Source: Candidatus Aminicenantota bacterium (GTDB lineage: Bacteria; Acidobacteriota; Aminicenantia; Aminicenantales; Aminicenantaceae). Taken from it: DNA of 54,120 bases. This document shows positions 36,113 to 45,208 of the stretch, piece after piece (the stretch's first letter is position 1; every line of letters starts with the position of its first letter). The notes under the pieces are model-generated. The model had not been told where the DNA came from. It worked only from the letters and a program-made list of their open reading frames with translations, and did no database searches. Made by a program: the position numbers and the translations under genes. The stretch covers positions 1 to 54,120 of the forward strand of contig DRHQ01000065.1 of NCBI GenBank assembly GCA_011049545.1, read 5' to 3'.

Positions 36113-36379
36113 TTATATAGGCCTTCCAAGTCCTGCTGCTCTCAAAGTCGCCTCATCGGGGCCCCGTCCGGAGCAGCAATTCGCTAGCTTCCCATCAATG
36201 ACAACAGCAGGTACTGATCGAATACCAAGACTTCTGGCTTTCTCTGCCACTTCAGGTTTATTCATATCAAGTATACTCACCTCACAAGATGGACAAGCAA
36301 TATGATTAATCATCTCAACCGTTTCCGTGCATACTGGACACCCGGCACTGAAAACCTCAATTTTACGCTTTGTACTCAT
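36113..36379 (-). CDS. Small thioredoxin-like redox protein
   Basis: Protein of 88 residues with a compact thioredoxin/glutaredoxin fold. The active site is AGCPVCTETVEMINHIACP with CPVC, followed by a second pair CPSC, and the cis-Pro in RSVPAVVIDGKL. A further vicinal pair, NCCSGRG, lies after it. Such small proteins are common in mercury, arsenic and other thiol-reactive metal loci. AAAGGAGGT precedes the ATG. Last gene of the minus-strand series after merA and the DsrE-like gene, probably but not certainly part of the mer transcript. Confidence 0.72.
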   Translation of the reverse strand: MSTKRKIEVFSAGCPVCTETVEMINHIACPSCEVSILDMNKPEVAEKARSLGIRSVPAVVIDGKLANCCSGRGPDEATLRAAGLGRPI

Positions 36380-36468
36380 AATTTATACCTCCTTTCTTTA
36401 TTATTTTTCACGTACTGCCAAAATAGGCCTTTCATCAATTTCTTTTAGAGAAAATACCTTTGGAGTTC

Positions 36469-36990
36469 TTAATAAACAACATAATGATCACTTGAAGAAA
36501 TCATTTTTACAATTTCCTTAAGGTCTATAACCTCAAACGCTTCGGATGATAATGAAGATATATCTCCGTATTTCTTTGAGATACCTGACACAACAAGCAT
36601 CGCACCATTGATATAAAATTTCGCACCCTGCCCTACAAGGTAGGAAAGATATTCTCCATAAGTCTTTGGAACTTTATCGATAGGTATATCAAATTCTCTC
36701 GCTAATTCTTGGCGCAGGCGTTCTGGCAGTTTGTATTTTTCTAATTTATCTCGTCCACGCCATCCCCTTTTATAGGTGTTCACAGCAGAAGCGTCGATAA
36801 TAACCGAGACAGCATATCCGGTTTTCAGAGCGGCCTGAATAAAATTGTAGGCGACACAAATCTGTGCATCATCTTTTGAAAGGGATGTCTTGATATGAAC
36901 CACATAGACTTCTTTTTGTTCTTGACTGGACGAGGATAAAGATGTCCAGAGTAAAAAAAGAACTAAAAGGCACATCTGTATTTTTTTCAC
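36469..36990 (-). CDS. Exported DsrE-like protein
   Basis: Protein of 173 residues with a signal peptide (IQMCLLVLFLLWTSLSSSS). The mature part has a DsrE/YchN-type pattern: VYVVHIKTSLSKDDAQICVA, YAVSVIIDASAVNTYKRGW, and GAMLVVSGISKKYGD. The usual late Cys of DsrE proteins is replaced by Val-Ser here, so sulfur carriage on that position is doubtful. GTG start with AAAGGAGG upstream. Located 125 bases after merA on the same strand. The role is unknown; handling of sulfur compounds or metal thiolates in the periplasm is a guess. Confidence 0.5.
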   Translation of the reverse strand: MKKIQMCLLVLFLLWTSLSSSSQEQKEVYVVHIKTSLSKDDAQICVAYNFIQAALKTGYAVSVIIDASAVNTYKRGWRGRDKLEKYKLPERLRQELAREFDIPIDKVPKTYGEYLSYLVGQGAKFYINGAMLVVSGISKKYGDISSLSSEAFEVIDLKEIVKMISSSDHYVVY

Positions 36991-37114
36991 AGTATCCTCC
37001 TTTGTTTGGAATTTCTTAAAATATTACCAGCTTATTCCAATATCCAAGGTTAAATTTGTTCGTATATCCACTTAAATTCTACCGGGTTTTCTAATTCTTT
37101 TAAAAATGCTTTTA

Positions 37115-38515
37115 TCACTCCACACAACAGCTCATTTTCTTTATGTCCCTTCTGAACGATTGGGCGCCAATTTTTATTGCCTCTGATAAGGTTGGAAAGA
37201 TATGTAAAGTATCTATTACGTCATCAACCGTCATCCTGTTTTTGACAATCATTACTGCTTCATGGATCAAATCAGCCGCCTGAGGTGCTAGGATGTGAAT
37301 ACCTACTATCTCCTGAGTTTTGTCCTCAATTACGACTTTTATCGCTCCTCTTGTGTCTTTTATTGCCTGCGACTTCGGCACTAATTCCATGGGAACTGTG
37401 TTGCATCTACAATTGATTCCCTTTTCAGTTGCCTGTGCGGCGGTTAATCCAACTCCTGCAAGCTGGGGATCGGTGAAGACTGCACGGGGGACAACTCTAT
37501 AATCCATCTTCATCTTATTACCTGAAAATGAGTTGCTGGCTGCAATCATACCTTCCTTGGCTGCGACGGTTTCAAGCATTGGCTCACCTGTTACATCCCC
37601 TGCAGCCCAGACGTTTTCGCTCGCCTGCATCTCCTCATTGACAATCACCTCACCTTGCTTGCTTAGTTTAACCCCGAGTTTTTCCAATCCTAATTTAGAA
37701 GTATTGGCTCTTCTTCCTGTTGCAACTAGCAACTGCTCTCCTTTGAATTCTTTTTCCTTCCCTTCAACCTCTGCCTTTACAATTATTTCCTTTCCCTCCT
37801 GTTTAACACTTTTAATTGCACATCTTGTCCAAATCTCTATTCCCTCATCCTGCTGGTATCTCTGAAGCAGGTTGGAAAGTTCAGGCTCCTCTCTTGGGAC
37901 TATTCTTTTGCTTCTTTGCAATAGATAAACCCTGCTTCCAAATCTTGAAAACATCTGAGCAAATTCCAATCCCAACGGCCCCCCACCAGGAATAATCATT
38001 GATTCAGGTAATTTCTTCAGCAGTAGAGCTTCAATATTTGTTAGGTAGGCAACTTTCTCTATACCTTCAATCGAAGGAACGAATGTTGAGGAACCAGTGG
38101 CAATGATGAACTTGGTAGCATTATAAATTTTCCCGTTCACTTGGATTTCGGACTTAGAAATAAATCGGGCATTGCCCTCGATAAACTCAATGTGGGATAA
38201 TCCATTTAATACTTTCTTGTATTTTTCGTCTCTAAATCTATCAACCAGTTTGTTTTTTTCCTCCATAATTCTCTTGAAATCAAAGGACACCGACGTCTTT
38301 AATCCTTTGAGATTATTTGCCTTTCCTCCGAATATTATTTCGCCCACATGTAATAAATGTTTGGTTGGCAGACAACCGACATTTACGCAGGTTCCACCAA
38401 TTCCGACGGTATTGTTATTTATCATCAATGTGTTAGCCTTTAGTTCATTTGCTTTCATGGCTGCGCCAAATCCTGCTGCCCCTCCGCCCAGGATAATCAA
38501 GTCAAATATTTTCAC
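37115..38515 (-). CDS. merA: Mercuric reductase
   Basis: FAD-dependent disulfide oxidoreductase of 466 residues that reduces Hg(II) to Hg(0) with NADPH. Seen are the FAD site (LIILGGGAAGFGAAMKA), redox Cys43 and Cys48 in GGTCVNVGCLPTKH, the second nucleotide site (IIPGGGPLGLEFAQMFSRFG), AAGDVTGE, and the vicinal pair Cys463-Cys464 (MSCCVE) that passes Hg(II) to the active site and distinguishes MerA from lipoamide dehydrogenase. The N-terminal HMA domain (NmerA) is missing, as in many deep-branching MerA. GTG start with AGGAGG upstream. Third gene of the mer operon. Confidence 0.93.
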   Translation of the reverse strand: MKIFDLIILGGGAAGFGAAMKANELKANTLMINNNTVGIGGTCVNVGCLPTKHLLHVGEIIFGGKANNLKGLKTSVSFDFKRIMEEKNKLVDRFRDEKYKKVLNGLSHIEFIEGNARFISKSEIQVNGKIYNATKFIIATGSSTFVPSIEGIEKVAYLTNIEALLLKKLPESMIIPGGGPLGLEFAQMFSRFGSRVYLLQRSKRIVPREEPELSNLLQRYQQDEGIEIWTRCAIKSVKQEGKEIIVKAEVEGKEKEFKGEQLLVATGRRANTSKLGLEKLGVKLSKQGEVIVNEEMQASENVWAAGDVTGEPMLETVAAKEGMIAASNSFSGNKMKMDYRVVPRAVFTDPQLAGVGLTAAQATEKGINCRCNTVPMELVPKSQAIKDTRGAIKVVIEDKTQEIVGIHILAPQAADLIHEAVMIVKNRMTVDDVIDTLHIFPTLSEAIKIGAQSFRRDIKKMSCCVE

Positions 38516-38530
38516 TCAGGCCTCCTGAAA

Positions 38531-39133
38531 TCACTGTTTTATAACCTTATAACCAGATTTATTTATCGCTTCCAACATGTTATTTATATTTACTTTGCCT
38601 TTTTCAAACTTAATATTAACTTCTCTCTTTTGATGGTCGGCTTTCACTTTTATTATGCCATCGAGTTTCTTGACTGCTTTTTCAATATTGAATTCACAGC
38701 CAGTACATGTCATTCCTTCAACAGGAATTATAACTTCTGATATTTCGCCCTTCATATGATTGTTTCCTGAACTTGTGTTTAGTGAACCAACCAGCTGAGG
38801 AAATGCCAAGAAAAATGCAACTAATATCGTTCCAGCCCATAAAGCAATTTTATTCCATTTGGATGCTCTGCGGATTTTACAGGTTCCATCATCGCATCTG
38901 ACCTTCCTTTTTCTATAAGTTAAATAAAAGGCAAGGCCAAGGAAGATACCTGTCATCCCCATAAAATAAGGACGAAGGTTTGTAAACTTTGAAAATAGAC
39001 CAGCACCCCCTACACCTAGTATGGCCAAAACTACAGGACCAATACAGCAGAGATGAGTTATTATTGCTAAAATAATTGATCCGAAAATAGGAAGGCTTGT
39101 CAATTTTTTGTCTCTCTGGCTTTTTGCATTCAT
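38531..39133 (-). CDS. MerT-MerP fusion mercuric ion transporter
   Basis: Membrane protein of 200 residues. Start 39133 has AAAGGAGAT upstream; an earlier in-frame start would overlap merR. The N-terminal half is MerT-like, with vicinal Cys29-Cys30 in THLCCIGPVVLAILGVGGAG and a second Cys pair in the loop (Cys80, Cys85). After a third helix the C-terminal 70 residues are a MerP-like HMA domain with Cys143 and Cys146 in GMTCTGC. It brings Hg(II) to the cytoplasmic MerA. Fused MerTP forms are known in some bacteria. Confidence 0.88.
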   Translation of the reverse strand: MNAKSQRDKKLTSLPIFGSIILAIITHLCCIGPVVLAILGVGGAGLFSKFTNLRPYFMGMTGIFLGLAFYLTYRKRKVRCDDGTCKIRRASKWNKIALWAGTILVAFFLAFPQLVGSLNTSSGNNHMKGEISEVIIPVEGMTCTGCEFNIEKAVKKLDGIIKVKADHQKREVNIKFEKGKVNINNMLEAINKSGYKVIKQ

Positions 39134-39150
39134 TGGTTTTATCTCCTTTC

Positions 39151-39549
39151 CTAAGTATCCAGCGCCTCCAGTATCGGGCATTTACCGGCTGGCCCACTTC
39201 CTTGGCACGATGCCCTCAATTTCGTAAGTGCTTCCTTTATCCTCTGGAGAGCATGGATCTTTTCTTTAATATCGGTGATCTTGACCTCTGCCATTCTCTT
39301 AACATCAGCACAGTTGGTATTCGGGTCAACTCGCAAAGAGAGGAGTTCTGAAACTTCTTTTAAAGAGAATCCTAGTTCTTTAGCACGCTTAATGAACTGT
39401 ATGCGTGCGATGCTGTCCTGGGAGTAATGCCGGTAACCTGACTCGCTGCGAAGAGGTTCAGGTATAAGTCCTCGCCGTTCGTAATAACGAATGGTTTCAA
39501 CGTTCACCTGCGCTTTTTTGGCCAACTGACCCGTAGTTAAAATGTTCAT
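39151..39549 (-). CDS. merR: Mercury-responsive MerR regulator
   Basis: MerR-family activator of 132 residues. The winged helix (LTTGQLAKKAQVNVETIRYY, SGYRHYSQDSIARI) is followed by a dimerisation helix. Cys80, Cys115 and Cys124 sit at the spacing of the three Hg(II) ligands of Tn501 MerR (82, 117, 126), so mercury rather than copper or zinc is the expected signal. GGAGAT precedes the ATG. It is the first gene of the operon, 17 bases before merTP, so it activates its own transcript. Confidence 0.93.
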   Translation of the reverse strand: MNILTTGQLAKKAQVNVETIRYYERRGLIPEPLRSESGYRHYSQDSIARIQFIKRAKELGFSLKEVSELLSLRVDPNTNCADVKRMAEVKITDIKEKIHALQRIKEALTKLRASCQGSGPAGKCPILEALDT

Positions 39550-39569
39550 TTTTTTATCTCCATATACAT

Positions 39570-39601
39570 AATATAAACCCTGTACCTAAGTACGATGTCA
39601 A
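39570..39601 (-). promoter_or_regulatory. MerR-type promoter of the mer operon
   Basis: Read on the minus strand, TTGACA (39601-39596) is followed 19-20 bases later by TTATAT/TATATT. The long spacer holds the dyad GTACTTAGGTAC. An over-long spacer with such a dyad is the mark of MerR-activated promoters. It lies about 20 bases before the merR ribosome site. Confidence 0.8.
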
Positions 39602-39769
39602 GCCTTTTTTTTGTTATTTTGCCAAAAAACTTAATATGAATTATTTTAGTTTCTTTTTATATCCCGCCCGGATTCATATTTGTAAATTTTGTGGACACTC
39701 ACAAATTCTGAACCCAGATTCGAGAATTATGTGTCCGGGCAAGCTACAGCAGACTATATAAAACAAATC

Positions 39770-40459
39770 TCATAGAATCTTAAAAATGTAACGAAGGCTC
39801 ATGAAAATCCCAATAAGAATCATGGCGATACCGGCAAACTCTCTCAATTTCCTTTCTACTGATTTTTTTATTAAAAAAGAACGATCAAACAGTGCTGCAC
39901 TCTGCGAAATAACAATCACAGTTAATAGTAAAGGAATACTTGAGCCAATTCCGAAAAAAACTGGATAGAGGACAACATTGTTGCTTGAAATGGCCAGTGG
40001 GATAAGCACACCAAAAAAAATTGCCGCTGACATGGGACAAAAGGAAAGAGCAATTAAAATCCCTAAAACAAAGCCTCCTATTATGCCAAATTTTGCTAGC
40101 CCCTGGAGAAAATGCGCAGGAATTCTTATTGTGTACTGTCTTGGTAGTAGAATGCCCGAAAGAATCATGCCGACTATGATAAGAATGGGACCTAAAAGCT
40201 GCCTCATGTAAATCTGAAGGAAATTAGCAGCAATAGGAATATTAAGCACGCCATGTGAAATAAAGATCCCCAACACAGCAAATGTAATTATTTCACCAAG
40301 AACAAAAAGCAAAGCTATTAATATCCTGTTCTTATAGTGTTGCTTCCAACCGTAAAGGAATGAAATAGCTGCGATATTGGTGCTTAGGGGACATGGATGG
40401 ATAACGGTGAGAGCGCCAAGACCTAACGAGGTAAAAGCTCCCATTAACAAAGTGCTCAT
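39770..40459 (-). CDS. ArsG-family organoarsenical efflux permease (CcdA/DsbD-like)
   Basis: Integral membrane protein of 229 residues with six helices of the CcdA/DsbD-type fold. The first-helix segment VIHPCPLSTNIAAISFL and the fourth-helix segment ALSFCPMSAAIFFG carry one Cys-Pro each. HPCPL-TNIAAI is typical of the ArsG family that exports aromatic trivalent arsenicals. Its start overlaps the stop of the ArsF-like fusion gene as ATGA, and ArsF and ArsG are known partners. Transfer of electrons across the membrane, as in CcdA, is the alternative. Confidence 0.75.
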   Translation of the reverse strand: MSTLLMGAFTSLGLGALTVIHPCPLSTNIAAISFLYGWKQHYKNRILIALLFVLGEIITFAVLGIFISHGVLNIPIAANFLQIYMRQLLGPILIIVGMILSGILLPRQYTIRIPAHFLQGLAKFGIIGGFVLGILIALSFCPMSAAIFFGVLIPLAISSNNVVLYPVFFGIGSSIPLLLTVIVISQSAALFDRSFLIKKSVERKLREFAGIAMILIGIFMSLRYIFKIL

Positions 40460-42084
40460 TGGCGGCCTTGGCGAAATTCTATAAGCTCAGAACTGAACAT
40501 CTCTATGAATTTCTGTTTTTTATCAGTAAGATGCCAAGCCTCAGTTATAATTTTCCAGCGCGCTTCTTTGCTTCCACTCACATCAACAAACACAAGTGTA
40601 CTCGTAAAAAGATCATATTTTTTTCTTAAACTTTCATATCTGGGAAGCTCCATATCAATCATTCGAAATGCAATATTTCCATCCTGTAAATCATCTGAAA
40701 AATATATATTTAAGGCTTCTTTTGTGTGGTTTTCCATGTCATTGCAGAATTTACATCTTTGGGTGAGATGAAATTGAAGGATAAGCACGCCATTCTGAAA
40801 CGGCAAATCAAACTCCTTAACTAAATCAAAATTGACAAATTCCATTGTGACGCGGTTTTTTTGTAAAATATTACCAACGAATACAACCAGGCTAATGGCA
40901 ATAAACAACAGTAGACTCCATCTCAGGAAAACAAGCGAAAATTTCTTGCTTGATTTTTTGTTGTTAATATAATTTTTGATTTTCTGTCGAAATTTCTGGT
41001 TGATTGTAAACTTCGACTTCATCTCCCTTGCTTTTATTTCACCTGAAAAGGCATAAATATTGACCGGACATGAGTCGGGCGCAGAATTTGCACGGGCAAC
41101 TTGCAGCACTCCAGCTTCAACCAGCTGGTTGGCAGCTTTCACTCCGTCAGATGGACAACATCCATTAAAATCACGGGCATCACTTCCTGTAATAATGAAA
41201 TACTCGGAATTAGATTCGATAAGCTTTAGCAGCCTTTGTTTCATTTCTGAAGGTGTCTCTTCCAATACTCTCAAATCAACAGTATTAGCCGGATCAAACC
41301 GAGCATTTATTTTAAGCGTCTCGACCAGGCAAATCGTTCCTTGCTTTTTATATACATTCTGAAAATTTAAAGGATTTCCTGCAATCGGTGCCAGATTGCC
41401 TTTGAGCAGAATGCCCGCATCCGATTTCATTACGGCCTGGGCAGCAGAATCCGAAATTCTTAAAGGCACACCTCTGTGAATCATGGTGCCGTCACCCATT
41501 ATCAAGATTTTGAAAGGGCCGGGATAAAGGACAACAGAAGTAAGTTCTTCATGCCCGTCAGAGTAATTTAATGTATTGGCAAGCTGCGCTGCATCGGATT
41601 CGAAAGTATCGCAGTCAAAAGGTGCCGGATCCGTTTTAAGACGAGCAATAAGTTCAGGATTCCCTTTGGTGATTTTTACAATTTTTTTGTAGATAGGAAG
41701 GCTGTAAATGATGGCTGTCTTTTCACAAATATGCGTCTCTTCAAAAAGTAGATGGTGGTCATCGTCCACTGCGGCAAAAGCGCTGCCCCGATAACATGCT
41801 GATTTTCCTGTATCATAGCAGGGATTATCTTTCCCTTTGTAGGCAACGATTTTGATGCTTCGGATTAACTCCTGTTTCGGAATTATAAAGAATCCGAAAA
41901 AGCCGGCAATTTCAAGCGATTGCATAACGGGTGACAAACTTGCTAAGGAGCATGTAATCTCTATGTTACCAGTAGCTGGAAGATTATCATAAGCTGTGTA
42001 AATATCGCTTTCGCTGGGACAATGCAGGGTTATCTTGTTCTCCAAGAAGTCTTTGACTTTGAATGTTTTCCTAGCATTAATCAT
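40456..42084 (-). CDS. ArsM C-terminal-like domain fused to ArsF-like thioredoxin domain
   Basis: Unusual 542-residue protein. Residues about 420-540 match ArsF-like proteins: QRCKFCNDMENHTKEALNIYF with Cys444-Cys447 and STLVFVDVSG. A single membrane helix (about 383-405) comes before. In the first part, residues about 54-160 contain CYDTGKSACYRGSAFAAVDDDH, then HICEKTAIIYS and a closing FDC; this recalls the C-terminal domain found after the methyltransferase domain in ArsM (GQxAxYxG, DDHH, CGNTxxML, FDC). Residues about 185-350 form a domain I do not recognise, with DFNGCCPSDGVKAANQ and SAPDSCPVN. ArsF/ArsG systems act on aromatic arsenicals. It lies between a cysteine desulfurase and the ArsG permease. 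The ArsM relation is my pattern reading. Confidence 0.6.
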   Translation of the reverse strand: MINARKTFKVKDFLENKITLHCPSESDIYTAYDNLPATGNIEITCSLASLSPVMQSLEIAGFFGFFIIPKQELIRSIKIVAYKGKDNPCYDTGKSACYRGSAFAAVDDDHHLLFEETHICEKTAIIYSLPIYKKIVKITKGNPELIARLKTDPAPFDCDTFESDAAQLANTLNYSDGHEELTSVVLYPGPFKILIMGDGTMIHRGVPLRISDSAAQAVMKSDAGILLKGNLAPIAGNPLNFQNVYKKQGTICLVETLKINARFDPANTVDLRVLEETPSEMKQRLLKLIESNSEYFIITGSDARDFNGCCPSDGVKAANQLVEAGVLQVARANSAPDSCPVNIYAFSGEIKAREMKSKFTINQKFRQKIKNYINNKKSSKKFSLVFLRWSLLLFIAISLVVFVGNILQKNRVTMEFVNFDLVKEFDLPFQNGVLILQFHLTQRCKFCNDMENHTKEALNIYFSDDLQDGNIAFRMIDMELPRYESLRKKYDLFTSTLVFVDVSGSKEARWKIITEAWHLTDKKQKFIEMFSSELIEFRQGRQ

Positions 42085-42094
42085 GAGTAATAGC

Positions 42095-43219
42095 CTAGGC
42101 CAGCAGGCGCTGTCTGTTTACGACTTCTACGAAAGTTGTTACCAGCTCTTCAACCTCATCCTGAGTTGTAGTGCGGCCCATAGATATCCGTACTGTTCCA
42201 ATTGCATCCTTCTCTGAACGGCCTAAAGCAGTGATGATGCGAGATGGCTTAACATCGTTGGAATGACAGGCTGAACCTGCTGAGATTGCAAACCTTCTTA
42301 GGCTCATCTCAGTGACTAAGTTAGTCCCAATCGTTCCCGGAAAGGAAATAGAAATCAGTCCTGGTAAGCCATCATGTTTTGAATTTAACAAGAAATCAGA
42401 AAATTGCTCTGAAAGTCTCTTAAGAAAAAAATCAGTCAATTGATACAGTCTAAGCGATTCATCGCAAATCATAGAATGACTCTTTTCCAGTGCTATCAGG
42501 GCAGCGGCTAATCCTGCGACATTTTCCGTTCCTGCACGTAACTCTTGCTCCTGGCCTCCACCCAGAATTTGGGGAGCTAAATCGAAAGAATTTAGAAAAA
42601 ATCCGCCAACGCCACGGGGACCACCGAATTTATGCGGAGAGAAAGTGTAAAAATCTACTGGAACACATTCCAAATTGACTTTGATATGTCCTAAAGCTTG
42701 AATGCCATCGCAATGGAAAAGTAAATTGTTTTCTCTACATAATTCACCATAAGCAGCAATATCGTGGATAATGCCGGTTTCGTTGCAGGCATGAACCGCA
42801 CTAAAAAGAATAGTATTTTTCTTTATAGAATCCTGTATTTTCTTTAGGGATAACCGACCATTCTTCTCCAAAGGTACGACATCGACACGACCTTTATAAA
42901 GTTCTTTTGCGAACCATGCGGATTCGTGGACATCAATGGCAAGCAGCAGCCGTCCTTTTTGATATTTCTCCATGAGTCCGCGGATAACCAGATTGTTCGC
43001 TTCAGTTCCGCTCGAAGTCAGAACGATTCTGGCTTTCTTTAACTGGCACAGCTCTCCAAACCTGCGCTTCATTTCTTCCATGGTTTTATTTGCTTCTCTA
43101 CCCGGAAAGTGCGCGGAGGAAGGATTACCATAAAGTTCTTTGGAAACTCTGGTGAATTCCGCTAAAACCTCAGGAATAGGAGGGCAAGAGGACGCATAAT
43201 CAAAATAATGAAATGCCAT
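42095..43219 (-). CDS. Cysteine desulfurase (NifS/IscS family)
   Basis: PLP enzyme of 374 residues. The substrate opening [34 protein letters not shown]-like [17 protein letters not shown] and the PLP lysine in [13 protein letters not shown] are present, and [16 protein letters not shown] provides the catalytic Cys on a NifS-like loop. It makes a protein persulfide from cysteine. No iscU, sufU or thiI-like acceptor is next to it; the stop lies ten bases before the ArsF-like fusion, so the persulfide may serve that system. The ribosome site is weak. Confidence 0.88.
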   Translation of the reverse strand: MAFHYFDYASSCPPIPEVLAEFTRVSKELYGNPSSAHFPGREANKTMEEMKRRFGELCQLKKARIVLTSSGTEANNLVIRGLMEKYQKGRLLLAIDVHESAWFAKELYKGRVDVVPLEKNGRLSLKKIQDSIKKNTILFSAVHACNETGIIHDIAAYGELCRENNLLFHCDGIQALGHIKVNLECVPVDFYTFSPHKFGGPRGVGGFFLNSFDLAPQILGGGQEQELRAGTENVAGLAAALIALEKSHSMICDESLRLYQLTDFFLKRLSEQFSDFLLNSKHDGLPGLISISFPGTIGTNLVTEMSLRRFAISAGSACHSNDVKPSRIITALGRSEKDAIGTVRISMGRTTTQDEVEELVTTFVEVVNRQRLLA

Positions 43220-43251
43220 TGTTTTTCATCTTATATCATTAAGAATATTAT

Positions 43252-43935
43252 TTACCCATTTTTATTCGTTTCCACCATACTTCCGTCTTTGAGCAAGATC
43301 GTCCGCGTCGAAAATTCCGTATTATCTAGATTGTGGGTTACCATGACGATCGTCTGCTTCTTTTCATGGAGGGTCTTGAATAACGCCATGATCTCTTTCC
43401 CTGTTTTTGAATCCAGATTTCCAGTGGGCTCGTCAGCCAGTAGGATGGGCGGCGAATTGACCAGGGCCCTGGCGATGGCCACCCTCTCCTGCTCTCCTCC
43501 TGAAAGCTGGTCTGGGAACCTATTCTCCTTTCCCTTCAAACCTGTCTCTTCCAGCATCTCCTCAGCCATCTTTGACTGATCCCTGTTAGTGATCTCAGTA
43601 ATAGCAAGAGGAAGCATGACGTTTTCTATCACAGTGAGATAGGAGATCAAATGGAAGGATTGGAATATAAAACCTAAATATTCCCTTCTGTAATCGGCCA
43701 GCCTCTCCATGGGGAGCTTATAAATGGGAATCTCATCGACCACCACTGTCCCCCCAGTTGGGTGGCTGAGGCCGCCCAGAACCGTCAGAAGAGTCGACTT
43801 TCCTGAGCCAGAGGGCCCCATCACGGAGACGAATTCTCCCTGCTCGATGTTAAGGTTCACATCATTAAGGGCCATCACACTCTCTTCTCCGCTCTTGTAA
43901 GCCTTGCTCAGCTTTTTAATCTCTATTAAACTCAT
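43252..43935 (-). CDS. MacB/LolD-type ABC transporter ATP-binding protein
   Basis: ABC ATPase of 227 residues. Walker A is [11 protein letters not shown] near residue 40, Q-loop in FIFQSFHLI, signature [16 protein letters not shown], Walker [13 protein letters not shown], and the switch His in MVTHNLDN. It belongs to the LolD/MacB group, which works with FtsX-like permeases. GAAAGGAGT precedes the ATG. The permease gene lies 66 bases upstream on the same strand. In Campylobacter-type P19 iron loci an equivalent ATPase is paired with FtsX permeases and DUF2318, as here. Confidence 0.9.
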   Translation of the reverse strand: MSLIEIKKLSKAYKSGEESVMALNDVNLNIEQGEFVSVMGPSGSGKSTLLTVLGGLSHPTGGTVVVDEIPIYKLPMERLADYRREYLGFIFQSFHLISYLTVIENVMLPLAITEITNRDQSKMAEEMLEETGLKGKENRFPDQLSGGEQERVAIARALVNSPPILLADEPTGNLDSKTGKEIMALFKTLHEKKQTIVMVTHNLDNTEFSTRTILLKDGSMVETNKNG

Positions 43936-44001
43936 TTTTGCACTCCTTTCCGGTAAAAATTTTCACACTTCTCATCACACATATTAGCTTCGTTCCTTAG
44001 C

Positions 44002-45162
44002 TCAAAGTGATCGCAGAGCATCCGTAGGGTCCATCTTCGAGGCGTGGATCGCCGGATATGCGCTTGAGAGGATCCCTATAAATACTGATAGAAGGACTGT
44101 ACTTGCGGCCAATAATGGATCCAAAATCCATTTTCCTCGCTCAATGCCTGTGACGATAGGACCGAGGAATTGGGACAATCCTTCACCGAGAATGAATCCC
44201 AGAACCCCTGCGATCAGAGCCATGATTAGAGCCTCCAAAAAGATGATCCGTACGACATGAGATTTTCGAAAGCCGACCGCTCGGAAAATACCAATCTCTC
44301 TCTTTCTTTCATTCACCGAGGCAGTCATGTTAGTAAAAACGATTAGCCCTCCTATAAAAAGAACGATGATCGAAATTCCGATGGAAAATTTCTTTAGATG
44401 CTCCAAGGCATCCATCTTGGTCTGAATGGTCTGTTTGATTGCCGTTACTTTTGCATGTGGCAGCTCAATTGAGATCTGTCGGACAATCTCCTCGATCGGG
44501 CAGGTATTGCAGAAGGCAGAAATTTCGATTAGACTTAGTGCTTCGTGCTTTTGTACTATCTCCTGGACAAAACTCAGATCTCCGAAGATAAGATAGTCAT
44601 CTTGTGATCCAGTCTCATCTAAAACTCCTGCGATCCTCACAGTTGTTTCATTTATGGACAGTTTATCACCCCTGCTTTTTTGAAGATGAGATGCCACATC
44701 GTTTCCCAGAAGAACCTCATCATGATTTTCCGGGATATTTCCATGAACCTTCCACCACTTTTTCAGTCGAACCTCTTCTCTAAATTGAACTCCCATGAGA
44801 GGCACCTTTTTTCCTGCGATATCCACAACCTCGAAAAGCTTAGGCGAAACGGTGTTAATGTTCTCGCGGACATCGATCTTCCGGATCTTGGGGACATCTG
44901 AATTCTTCAGGATCTGAGTGCCTACAGAAATCCCTCCAAGGCTCATACCTCCATAGCTGAGAGAGAAGGCATCCGATCGAGGGAGTATAAGGATATTGGC
45001 TCCATACTCATCAAGTTTATTGGATATATCTTCATTCATCATTCGGGTGATAGAGATGAGAGTAATCGCAGTAGTAACTCCGATGGTTAGCCCTAGGATA
45101 AGAAATAACGCCTTTCCTTTCCGTTTCCGAAGGTTATTAAGAGAAATATCTTTAATCTTCAT
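44002..45162 (-). CDS. FtsX/MacB-like ABC transporter permease
   Basis: Integral membrane protein of 386 residues with the FtsX layout: an N-terminal helix (GKALFLILGLTIGVTTAITLI), a large periplasmic MacB-like domain, then three C-terminal helices including IIVLFIGGLIVFTNMTASV and REIGIFRAVGFRKSHVVRII before the EALIMALIAGVLGF helix. The periplasmic part contains a Cys pair (AFCNTCPIEEI), which is unusual and could bind a metal or form a disulfide. Upstream of the ATPase and downstream of the DUF2318 gene, all same strand. Confidence 0.88.
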   Translation of the reverse strand: MKIKDISLNNLRKRKGKALFLILGLTIGVTTAITLISITRMMNEDISNKLDEYGANILILPRSDAFSLSYGGMSLGGISVGTQILKNSDVPKIRKIDVRENINTVSPKLFEVVDIAGKKVPLMGVQFREEVRLKKWWKVHGNIPENHDEVLLGNDVASHLQKSRGDKLSINETTVRIAGVLDETGSQDDYLIFGDLSFVQEIVQKHEALSLIEISAFCNTCPIEEIVRQISIELPHAKVTAIKQTIQTKMDALEHLKKFSIGISIIVLFIGGLIVFTNMTASVNERKREIGIFRAVGFRKSHVVRIIFLEALIMALIAGVLGFILGEGLSQFLGPIVTGIERGKWILDPLLAASTVLLSVFIGILSSAYPAIHASKMDPTDALRSL

Positions 45163-45208
45163 GGGATTGATCCATTCTTATGTTGAAATCTTTCGATGAA
45201 AAGCTGTT

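Noticed and set aside
41060..41362. Plus-strand open frame opposite the ArsF-like fusion
   Set aside because: It is antisense to a long coding sequence with clear domains and lacks a ribosome site.
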